This document shows, in pieces, positions 46,229 to 52,754 of a stretch of 64,000 nt of DNA. Under the pieces are notes generated by a model that made no database searches, was not told the origin of the DNA, and saw only the letters and a list, made by a program, of their open reading frames with translations. Position numbers and translations under genes: made by a program. This DNA comes from Arthrobacter alkaliphilus (lineage in GTDB: Bacteria; Actinomycetota; Actinomycetes; Actinomycetales; Micrococcaceae): positions 62,001-126,000 of the forward strand of contig NZ_JAKEEC010000008.1 of the NCBI RefSeq assembly GCF_021483235.1. The letters are read 5' to 3'. Every line of letters begins with the position of its first letter. Positions within the stretch are counted from its first letter, which is position 1.

Positions 46229-47314
46229 TCACCGTCCGCCGGCAGTAACGGTCTGTATCACCATGTCGTCGAGCTTCGGAAGTGCGTGCTCCAGCCGATA
46301 CCTGGCCCGGCTGACAGTCTGTTCCACCTCTGACAGCGGCACGTTGGCGACGACGATCGTGCTGGCGCCTTGCAGGCGATGGCCGACCCACCGAAGTTGC
46401 AGCTTTGGCACTGACAATACGCCGGGCGCCATTTCCAACGCCGCCTGGGCGCTGTCGAGCAGTTCCGGTTCCACGCCATCCATCAAGCGCCGTCCGATGC
46501 TGCGAACCGTACCCCAAAGGAGGACAAGGATGGCTGCCGAAATCAGCAGGCCGACGATCGGGTCCGCCAACGGTAGACCGAGCAAAACGCCGCCAGCTCC
46601 GAGTACCACGGCGAGGGAGGTGAACCCGTCTATGCGCGCGTGCACGCCGTCGGCAACGAGCGCAGCGGACCCGATCTGCCGGCCAACCCGGATCCTGTAG
46701 ACGGCCACAATTTCATTGCCCGCGAAGCCTGTGACTCCGGCGGCAAGAACCCACCACAGATTGTGAAGGGGTTGCGGATGGAACAGGAGATCAATGGATT
46801 GCCAGGCGGCGACCACTGCCGAAAGGGCGACGACGCCGACGATGAACAGTCCGGCAAGATCCTCCGCCCGCCCGAATCCGTAGTTGAAGCGGCGGGTTGC
46901 CGGACGGCGTCCCAGAATGAACGCGATCCACAGCGGCACGGCCGTGAGCGCGTCCGAGAAGTTGTGGATGGTGTCGGCCAGCAACGCGACCGAACCGCTG
47001 ATGAGGACCACAAGAAACTGCAGGAGCGTGGTGCCCAAGAGGATGAAAAGGCTGATCTTCAGTGCGCGGACGCCCTGTGCACTGGACTCAAGGGCGTCAT
47101 CGATTGAATCGGCGGCATCGTGGGTGTGCGGGACAAAAAGCTCGTACAGCCACCCTTTGACACCCGCGTGATGCTCGTGGTCGTGCTCGTGGTCGTGGTC
47201 GTGGTCGTCGTCGTGATGATGCCCGTGCGAGTGTCCGTCGTGGCCGTGGTGATGGCCAACAGGATGCTGAGACACTGCAGCCGGGTAATGCCCCTTATCT
47301 GCATTCATACGCAT
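46229..47314 (-). CDS. Cation diffusion facilitator (zinc/cobalt exporter)
   Basis: A 361-residue CDF protein. The N-terminal 50 residues are extremely His/Asp-rich (HHHGHDGHSHGHHHDDDHDH), a probable metal buffer; codons here give a GTGGTC-type simple repeat. Six membrane helices follow, with metal-site motifs ADTIHNFSDAL in TM2 and ADGVHARIDGF in TM5, and a cytoplasmic C-terminal ferredoxin-like domain (PELLDSAQAALEMAPGV). It exports Zn2+ or a related divalent metal using the proton gradient. No dedicated metal regulator is adjacent. The second Met (two codons later) is an equally possible start. Confidence 0.92.
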   Translation of the reverse strand: MRMNADKGHYPAAVSQHPVGHHHGHDGHSHGHHHDDDHDHDHEHDHEHHAGVKGWLYELFVPHTHDAADSIDDALESSAQGVRALKISLFILLGTTLLQFLVVLISGSVALLADTIHNFSDALTAVPLWIAFILGRRPATRRFNYGFGRAEDLAGLFIVGVVALSAVVAAWQSIDLLFHPQPLHNLWWVLAAGVTGFAGNEIVAVYRIRVGRQIGSAALVADGVHARIDGFTSLAVVLGAGGVLLGLPLADPIVGLLISAAILVLLWGTVRSIGRRLMDGVEPELLDSAQAALEMAPGVLSVPKLQLRWVGHRLQGASTIVVANVPLSEVEQTVSRARYRLEHALPKLDDMVIQTVTAGGR

Positions 47315-47448
47315 ATTCTTTCACATGTCGGCCAAGACCGCGTCGGGGTCGGCAAAAGCGGTCCGGAATCCGATCACTGCGGGGCGTGAGCAGGTTCAGA
47401 ATGAAGTTCTCAACTCTTCAGAGTGAACTCTCAGTGAAACCGCGGACA

Positions 47449-47590
47449 CTATCCACAGCCTTGTGCACGCTGGGTAAAACCCCCGGAACATAGCCTGAAG
47501 CCCCGGCTATCGCCGGAATGCCGGGGATTCCCGGCTCATATACATGGATGTCCACAGAAATTGTCCACAGTTGTGGATAAAGTTACGCAC
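47449..47590. promoter_or_regulatory. DnaA-box-like sites between tag and the CDF gene
   Basis: CTATCCACA (47449), TTGTCCACA (47561) and TGTGGATAA (47572), followed by GTTACGCAC (47582-47590), the reverse complement of the GTGCGTAAC motif found beside the 44.3-44.7 kb boxes. The whole 47315-47612 spacer is gene-free. Confidence 0.5.
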
Positions 47591-47612
47591 TTCTGTGGAA
47601 AGCGGCTGCCCA

Positions 47613-48215
47613 TCAGGGCCAAACCCCGGAGCTGCCCCGACGATGGCTGTCAAGAAGGTGGGTATCGATGATCCCGATCGCTTCCATCAGCGCGTACATG
47701 GTGGTGGGGCCGACGAAAGCGAAGCCCTTTTTGCGTAACGCCTTGGACAGGGCGATCGACTCCGGCGATTGGGTAGCGACGTCGGCAAACGTCCGCGGCT
47801 CCGGCGTGGACTCCGGTTGGAACGACCACACGAAGTCCACCAGCCCGCCCTCGTCCCGCAAGGCGATGGTCGCTTTGGCGTTGGTGATGGCCGCACGGAT
47901 CTTGAGGCGGTTGCGTACGATCCCCGAATCCTGCATCAACCGCTCCACGTCCGCCTCCGTGAAAGCCGCGACGCTTTCAGGGTGGAAATCCAGGAAAGCA
48001 GTCCGGAAGGCCTCCCGTTTGCGCAAAATGGTGGCCCAGGACAGTCCCGCTTGGAAGCCCTCGAGGCTGATGCGCTCATACAAACCCCGTTCGTCCCGTA
48101 CAGGCATGCCCCACTCGTGGTCGTAGTACTCACGCATGAGCGGGTCGACGGATGCCCATGGGGGACGAGCAAGGCCGTCATCGCCGATAATGGTGCCGTT
48201 CTCAGGCGGGTTCAT
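47613..48215 (-). CDS. tag: DNA-3-methyladenine glycosylase I
   Basis: A 200-residue Tag glycosylase removing 3-methyladenine from DNA. The signature WASVDPLMREYYDHEWGMPV, GFQAGLSWATILRKREAFR and the C-terminal IDTHLLDSH are conserved. The zinc ligands of E. coli Tag appear partly missing: the N-terminal cysteine normally before the first motif is absent here. The ATG at 48215 has AGAAGGA upstream. It is the last gene of the alkylation-repair block, 69 nt behind alkB. Confidence 0.92.
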   Translation of the reverse strand: MNPPENGTIIGDDGLARPPWASVDPLMREYYDHEWGMPVRDERGLYERISLEGFQAGLSWATILRKREAFRTAFLDFHPESVAAFTEADVERLMQDSGIVRNRLKIRAAITNAKATIALRDEGGLVDFVWSFQPESTPEPRTFADVATQSPESIALSKALRKKGFAFVGPTTMYALMEAIGIIDTHLLDSHRRGSSGVWP

Positions 48216-48284
48216 GGCTTTCCTTCTCAAGACGCCGGGCAGAAGCAGTTGTTCACATTGTGCTGTTGACATTGTGCCTAAGCA

Positions 48285-48980
48285 CTACGACATTCCAGTG
48301 ACCCGCATGGTGATGTTGATCCGTCCCTCAGGAATCCCGCAGCCTTCAGGAGCGGTTCCGGGGAGAACTTTGGTGACTCCGTGATAGGCGAAACGGGAAG
48401 CGCCTCCGAACACGAAGAGGTCCCCTGAGGAGAGTTCGACGTCGGTATACGGCTTGGTGCGCGTCTGCGTGTTTCCGAAGCGGAAGACGCAGCTGTCTCC
48501 GATGCTCAGGGACACCACAGGGGCCCGGGACTTTTCGTCCTTGTCCTGATGCATCCCCATCTTGGCGGCCCCGTCGTAGAAATTCACGAGCGCCGTGTCC
48601 GGCGTATAAGCGCCGGCTTCGGCAGGGTCGCCATAGGCTTCCAGTATTGCTTTGCGGCCCACGCGCACCATCCAATCGGGAAAGTCGAGGACCCGCCGCC
48701 CGTTGACGTCAAATGCCTCCCGGGTGTACCGGTAGGGCTGCCAGTGCCAGCCAAGGCAGACCGTTCGCACGGACATCGGGTGGCCGCCCGGAAGGACGGC
48801 GGCGCGCGGGGGCACGGGACCCCGCGTCCACTCTTCGAAACGGGCCGCGATCCACTCCTGCTGCTCCAGGCTCAGCCAACCCGGCAGGTGCACAGCGCCG
48901 GGCGCGATCTCCCGTGGACCGGCGTCGGGCGGGTCCGGCAACTCAAGCGGAAACAGGGGTTCCGTCCATCCTGAACTCAT
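48285..48980 (-). CDS. alkB: AlkB-type alpha-ketoglutarate-dependent DNA dealkylase
   Basis: A 231-residue Fe(II)/2-oxoglutarate dioxygenase that reverses 1-methyladenine and 3-methylcytosine lesions. The iron site is visible as HxD in MGMHQDKDE and the distal histidine in FAYHGVTKV, with the oxoglutarate-binding arginines in GRINITMR; TALVNFYDGAAKMGMH matches the family's NxY element. The ATG at 48980 lies in an ATGA overlap with the upstream methyltransferase gene, so translation is coupled. Confidence 0.95.
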   Translation of the reverse strand: MSSGWTEPLFPLELPDPPDAGPREIAPGAVHLPGWLSLEQQEWIAARFEEWTRGPVPPRAAVLPGGHPMSVRTVCLGWHWQPYRYTREAFDVNGRRVLDFPDWMVRVGRKAILEAYGDPAEAGAYTPDTALVNFYDGAAKMGMHQDKDEKSRAPVVSLSIGDSCVFRFGNTQTRTKPYTDVELSSGDLFVFGGASRFAYHGVTKVLPGTAPEGCGIPEGRINITMRVTGMS

Positions 48981-49597
48981 GCGGCCTCGAGAGCCAACAA
49001 AGCACGCTTGGCTTCCGTACCGCCGAGGTAGCTGCCGAACGATCCATCGGACTTGACCACCCGATGGCAAGGAAGAATCACCGGCAACGGGTTGGTGGCG
49101 CACGCAGTGCCAACGGCGCGCACGGCCCGCGGGCTTCCGGTCGCCAAAGCGACTTGTGCGTAGCTTTCCGTGTGGCCGTAGGCGATCCGCGGCAGGTGTT
49201 CCAGGACGCTGAGGCGGAATCCACGCGAAAGGCTGAAATCCACGGGAAGGTCGAATTCGCGCCGGGTCCCGGCAAAGTACTCGTCCAGCTCCCGGGCCGC
49301 GGGATCCAGGCGGTCGGGTGCGAAGAGGATCCGCGGACTGAGCTTTTCCGCGAGCAACTGCAGCACGGCGTCGTGGTTTTCCACCTCGAATGCCACGCGC
49401 AGAATTCCTCGTTCCGTGGCCGCAAGGAGCAGCTTGCCGATCGGGGAATCCACCGTGCGGTAGGCAATGTCGAGCGTGTGCTGCTCCGCAGCTGCGGCCG
49501 TCAACCGCTCGTGGAGCCTCTGCATGACGGCTGGTTCTGCGGGTTCGAGAGGGGCGAGGATCTCGGAAAGGCCTGGATCATCATGGTGGATGGTCAT
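48977..49597 (-). CDS. Methylated-DNA-[protein]-cysteine methyltransferase with N-terminal extension
   Basis: A 206-residue suicide methyltransferase repairing O6-methylguanine. The active-site cysteine is in LPVILPCHRVVKSDG, preceded by the helix-turn-helix region with YGHTESYAQVALATGSPRAVR. Residues 1-42, before the usual first strand (DIAYRTVDSPIGKLLLA), form an additional helical segment (EPAVMQRLHERLTAAAAE) absent from minimal Ogt proteins. It is coupled by ATGA overlaps both to the upstream sigma factor gene and to alkB downstream. There is no AraC-type Ada domain. A role of the extension in contacting the sigma factor is a guess from gene order. Confidence 0.92.
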   Translation of the reverse strand: MTIHHDDPGLSEILAPLEPAEPAVMQRLHERLTAAAAEQHTLDIAYRTVDSPIGKLLLAATERGILRVAFEVENHDAVLQLLAEKLSPRILFAPDRLDPAARELDEYFAGTRREFDLPVDFSLSRGFRLSVLEHLPRIAYGHTESYAQVALATGSPRAVRAVGTACATNPLPVILPCHRVVKSDGSFGSYLGGTEAKRALLALEAA

Positions 49598-50100
49598 GGT
49601 GTTTCTTCTTTCACGTAACTCAAGGAGCTATCGAAGAGAATGGCGCGCAACGCCTTGACGCCGTCGGCTCCCGCGCGACGCGCGGCGTCGGGAGTTCCGC
49701 CGAGAAGCCCGGCGACTTCCTTGTACGGGAGCCCGGCGATGTAGTGGTACGCCACCGCTTGGCGCTGTTTCGGCGGAAGCTGCCCGACGGCGTCGAGCAC
49801 CTCCCGGTGGCCGTTGCCGGGGACACCGAGCCCGGACGGTCGCACAGGCAGCTCATCCACGGGAAGCGGCCGGCGGTTCCTTGAGCGCACGATGTCGATG
49901 GACTTGCGGTGGGCGATGGTGACGAGCCATGCCTGGACGTTGGCACCGGCCGGCAGCTCGGGGTAGGCCTTCAAAGCAGAGAGAAAAGTCTCGGACCAGG
50001 CGTCCTCCGCGTCGTGGTCGCCGAGGACCGCGCGGCACACCCGCAGGACCGTGGGTCCGTGCTCCCGGACAACCAGCTCGAACGGCTTCTTGGGCTCCAT
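49594..50100 (-). CDS. ECF-like sigma-70 family RNA polymerase sigma factor
   Basis: A 168-residue sigma factor with only regions 2 and 4. Region 2: LGDHDAEDAWSETFLSALKA and NVQAWLVTIAHRKSIDIVRS; region 4: LPPKQRQAVAYHYIAGLPYK then EVAGLLGGTPDAARRAGADG. No anti-sigma gene is next to it. It is translationally coupled on both sides: TAATG with ogt upstream and ATGA with the second methyltransferase downstream, so it is made with the DNA-repair enzymes. It probably directs transcription of this operon or a wider alkylation-stress regulon (inference). Its target promoter is not evident in the short crgA-ogt spacer. Confidence 0.9.
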   Translation of the reverse strand: MEPKKPFELVVREHGPTVLRVCRAVLGDHDAEDAWSETFLSALKAYPELPAGANVQAWLVTIAHRKSIDIVRSRNRRPLPVDELPVRPSGLGVPGNGHREVLDAVGQLPPKQRQAVAYHYIAGLPYKEVAGLLGGTPDAARRAGADGVKALRAILFDSSLSYVKEETP

Positions 50101-50609
50101 TAGAAGAGCTTGCTTTCCTTCGCCGCCGCGGGTTCTTCGAGTTCGAGGAGGAACCGCTTATTATCGAGGCCGCCGGCGTATCCGGTGAGCCTTCCGTCAT
50201 GCCCAACAACCCGGTGGCACGGGATGATGATACTCAGGGGGTTCCGGCCAACCGCCGAGCCGACAGCCTGGGAAAGGTTCCGGTCACCCAGTTCGACGGC
50301 GAGTCCCCCGTAGCTGACGGTTTCCCCGTACGGAATTTCTTCGAGCCGCGCCCAGACCCGCTGCTGGAACGGATTCCCTGAAGCCTTGAACGGGACATCG
50401 AACACGGTCCGGTCACCGGCCAAGTATTCGCCAAGTTCAAGAGCGGCCTGCTGGAACAAGGGATCCTCAGCCGGGACGGCTTCGCCGAAGAACTCCGAAG
50501 GCGGCATATGCCAGTGACCCTCGAAGAAAATGCCGGTCAGGAGATCATCCTGCGCAGTCAGCGTCAGCCGGCCCAGCCGGGACCCGATGGTTGTGTGCCT
50601 GGTGGTCAT
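50100..50609 (-). CDS. ogt: Methylated-DNA-[protein]-cysteine methyltransferase (Ogt)
   Basis: A 169-residue O6-methylguanine/O4-methylthymine DNA methyltransferase of standard length. NPFQQRVWARLEEIPYGETV holds the DNA-binding helix-turn-helix start and LSIIIPCHRVVGHDG the methyl-accepting cysteine. It is the first gene of the repair block, 42 nt after the crgA stop, with no terminator between and no strong ribosome binding site, so it may be transcribed from upstream. Two such enzymes in one operon is unusual; the other has an N-terminal extension. Confidence 0.95.
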   Translation of the reverse strand: MTTRHTTIGSRLGRLTLTAQDDLLTGIFFEGHWHMPPSEFFGEAVPAEDPLFQQAALELGEYLAGDRTVFDVPFKASGNPFQQRVWARLEEIPYGETVSYGGLAVELGDRNLSQAVGSAVGRNPLSIIIPCHRVVGHDGRLTGYAGGLDNKRFLLELEEPAAAKESKLF

Positions 50610-50651
50610 GTCTGGAAGACGCTTCAGGCGGCCGGAATGTGAGGTCGCCGC

Positions 50652-50903
50652 TCAGGAGCGCCAGCGCGTGGTCATGAGGAACCCGACGATCGCGATGCCG
50701 AAGCCCGCCACGATGTTCCAGGACGACCATGCGGGCACGGGAAGCTGGCCACTGGTGATGTAGAAAGTGATGATCCACAGCAGGCCGATGATCATGAGAC
50801 CGAACATGACCGGCTTGTACCAGACCGGGTTCGGTTTGTACTGCTGTGCAGTGGCCGCTTCGGTGGGGCGGGAGGCCCTCTTTCGGGGCTTGGACTCGGG
50901 CAC
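50652..50903 (-). CDS. crgA: Cell division protein CrgA
   Basis: An 83-residue actinobacterial membrane protein. A basic N-terminus (ESKPRKRASRPTEAA) precedes two transmembrane helices (VMFGLMIIGLLWIITFYIT and NIVAGFGIAIVGFLMTT) joined by the conserved loop SGQLPVPAWSSW. CrgA interacts with FtsZ, FtsQ, FtsI and CwsA in mycobacteria and influences septation in streptomycetes. The GTG start has AAGGAGG five bases upstream. It is divergent from the sortase gene, as in other actinobacterial origins, and is followed directly by the repair operon. Confidence 0.95.
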   Translation of the reverse strand: MPESKPRKRASRPTEAATAQQYKPNPVWYKPVMFGLMIIGLLWIITFYITSGQLPVPAWSSWNIVAGFGIAIVGFLMTTRWRS

Positions 50904-51081
50904 GGTTCCTCCTTGGCCGGCTGAATGAAAGGCCGCGCGCCGGCTTGATATCCTGCAAGGAGGAAAATTCCAGCGGTCAACGCGCACGCGGCAATTCCGG
51001 GGTTCGTTCTAGCAGTCAAGTCTAGCCGGATTTCGGGGCCTGCTCGTCGTCGGGCATCCGCGCCTGCAAAGAGGAGATCCA

Positions 51082-51942
51082 GTGGCGCAGCAGCAGACGC
51101 AGCAAGCCGCTGCCGTGCCGGGCGACGGCGCAGGAACAGGCACGGAAGGTACCCGCCGGGCGGGTCGCCAGCCGCGCCCGGCCGGCCGCAAAGGACGGCC
51201 AAGTACGGGCGATATCGTGCGCAAGGTCATCCAGGTCGTGGGCGAACTGCTCGTCACGGCAGGACTCATCCTGCTGCTCTTTGTGGCGTGGGAACTGTGG
51301 TGGACCAACGTCGAAGCCGATGCCAAGCAAAGCCAGGCCGTCCAGGGCTTTGCGAAGAGCCTTGCCGGACCCGTGGCGCCTGTTGCCCCCGCCAACCCTG
51401 CCGCACCTCCCGACTACGGCAAGCCCGTGGTGGCCGAGGCTCCCGCGCACGGCGGCATGATCGGCATCATGTACATTCCCCGGTTCGGCCCGGACTATTC
51501 GCGGCCCATTATTGAGGGAACCGGTTCCGACATCCTGGATACCCTGGGCCTTGGCCACTACGGAACCACGAGCATGCCTGGCGCGCCCGGCAACTTCGCT
51601 GTCGCAGGGCACCGCCAGACCCATGGTGCCGTGCTGGACAACATCCATCTCCTGGTTCCGGGCGACAAGATCTATGTGCAGACCAAGGACGGGTATTACA
51701 CGTATGTGTTCCGCAACAACCAGATCGTCCTGCCGTCGCGGACGGATGTCCTTCTGCCCGTCCCCACACAGCCCGGTGCGGTGCCCACTCAGAGCTACCT
51801 CACCATGACAAGCTGCAATCCGCGCTTCGGAGCGCAAGAACGCATCATTGCCTACTCCGTGTTGGAAAGCTGGCAGCCGGCATCCGCGGGGCCTCCACAA
51901 GACATTGCCAAGCAAGTCGCCCAGACGGCCGGGAAGGGCTAA
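51082..51942 (+). CDS. srtE: Class E sortase
   Basis: A 286-residue sortase anchored by one N-terminal membrane helix (VGELLVTAGLILLLFVAWEL, about 52-72) after a basic, proline-rich cytoplasmic segment. The extracytoplasmic catalytic domain carries the histidine in FAVAGHRQTHG, the cysteine in LTMTSCNPR and the arginine of the same segment. Class E sortases join LAXTG-type substrates to peptidoglycan in actinobacteria. The GTG start follows GAGGAG. It forms a unit with a small membrane protein gene (3 nt later) and trpG. Confidence 0.93.
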   Translation: MAQQQTQQAAAVPGDGAGTGTEGTRRAGRQPRPAGRKGRPSTGDIVRKVIQVVGELLVTAGLILLLFVAWELWWTNVEADAKQSQAVQGFAKSLAGPVAPVAPANPAAPPDYGKPVVAEAPAHGGMIGIMYIPRFGPDYSRPIIEGTGSDILDTLGLGHYGTTSMPGAPGNFAVAGHRQTHGAVLDNIHLLVPGDKIYVQTKDGYYTYVFRNNQIVLPSRTDVLLPVPTQPGAVPTQSYLTMTSCNPRFGAQERIIAYSVLESWQPASAGPPQDIAKQVAQTAGKG

Positions 51943-51945
51943 GCC

Positions 51946-52116
51946 ATGTATGGATGGATCTTCCGTCACCTCCCGGGTCCCCTCTGGGTGCGCATCCTGA
52001 CATCCGCGGCCCTCGTGGCCTGCGCACTTGTCCTGATGGTCCAGTTCCTCTTTCCCTGGATGTCACAGTTCACCACCTTCACCGACTCAACGATTGGTTC
52101 AGCACCGCAGCCATGA
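51946..52116 (+). CDS. Small membrane protein (56 aa) between sortase and trpG
   Basis: A 56-codon ORF starting 3 nt after the sortase stop and ending in an ATGA overlap with trpG. The protein (MYGWIFRHLPGPLWVRILTS, then a hydrophobic helix AALVACALVLMVQFLFPWM and a short polar tail) has one transmembrane helix. Tight coupling on both sides makes it a real gene. Similar short proteins are present at this position in other actinobacteria; no function is known. It is below common ORF cut-offs and overlaps a longer spurious upstream reading of trpG. Confidence 0.8.
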   Translation: MYGWIFRHLPGPLWVRILTSAALVACALVLMVQFLFPWMSQFTTFTDSTIGSAPQP

Positions 52117-52754
52117 GCACAACAAAAATCCTCGTCGTGGACAACTACGACAGCTTCGTCTACACCCTTGTCGGCTACCTGCAGGAACTCGGTGCGGAAA
52201 CCACCGTGGTCCGCAACGACGACGTCACCCTTGCCGAAGCGATTGAGCTGGCGGAAGCGCGCGATGGCGTACTGATCTCGCCCGGTCCGGGCACGCCCGC
52301 CGAAGCCGGCGTCTGCATTGAGCTGATCAAGTGGTGCGGAGACAACAACAAGCCGATGTTCGGGGTCTGCCTTGGCCACCAGGCCCTGGCCGAGGCCTAC
52401 GGCGGGACCGTGACCCACGCTCCGGAGCTGATGCATGGCAAGACGTCACCCGTGCAGCACGAGGGTAAGAGCGTTTTCGCTGGTCTCCCCTCGCCGGTGA
52501 CGGCCACCCGCTACCACTCCCTCGCGGCTGTCCGGGAAAGCATCCCCGACGTCCTGGAAATCACCGCCGAAACGGCCGGCGGCGTCGTCATGGGCCTGCG
52601 GCACCGCACGGCACCGCTCTGCGGCGTGCAGTTCCACCCGGAGTCGGTGCTCACGGAAGGTGGCTACCTCATGCTTGGCAACTGGCTCGAGTCACTGGGG
52701 ATGTCCGGTGCGGCAGCCCGTGCTGCCACGCTGAGCCCCCTGATCCAGCGCTAG
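52113..52754 (+). CDS. trpG: Glutamine amidotransferase, anthranilate/aminodeoxychorismate synthase component II
   Basis: A 213-residue class I glutaminase. The triad is visible: Cys in MFGVCLGHQALAEAYGG, His and Glu in GVQFHPESVLTEGG; ILVVDNYDSFVYTLVGYL and LISPGPGTPAEAG complete the family pattern. It supplies ammonia to TrpE or PabB and in many actinobacteria serves both tryptophan and folate synthesis, so it could equally be called pabA. The ATG at 52113 overlaps the stop of the small membrane protein gene. It converges with pknB, the two stops sharing the palindrome CTAG. Confidence 0.92.
   Translation: MSTTKILVVDNYDSFVYTLVGYLQELGAETTVVRNDDVTLAEAIELAEARDGVLISPGPGTPAEAGVCIELIKWCGDNNKPMFGVCLGHQALAEAYGGTVTHAPELMHGKTSPVQHEGKSVFAGLPSPVTATRYHSLAAVRESIPDVLEITAETAGGVVMGLRHRTAPLCGVQFHPESVLTEGGYLMLGNWLESLGMSGAAARAATLSPLIQR

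Noticed and set aside
47150-47280. Simple GTGGTC-type repeat as an independent element
   Set aside because: It is the codon reflection of the His/Asp-rich N-terminus of the CDF exporter.
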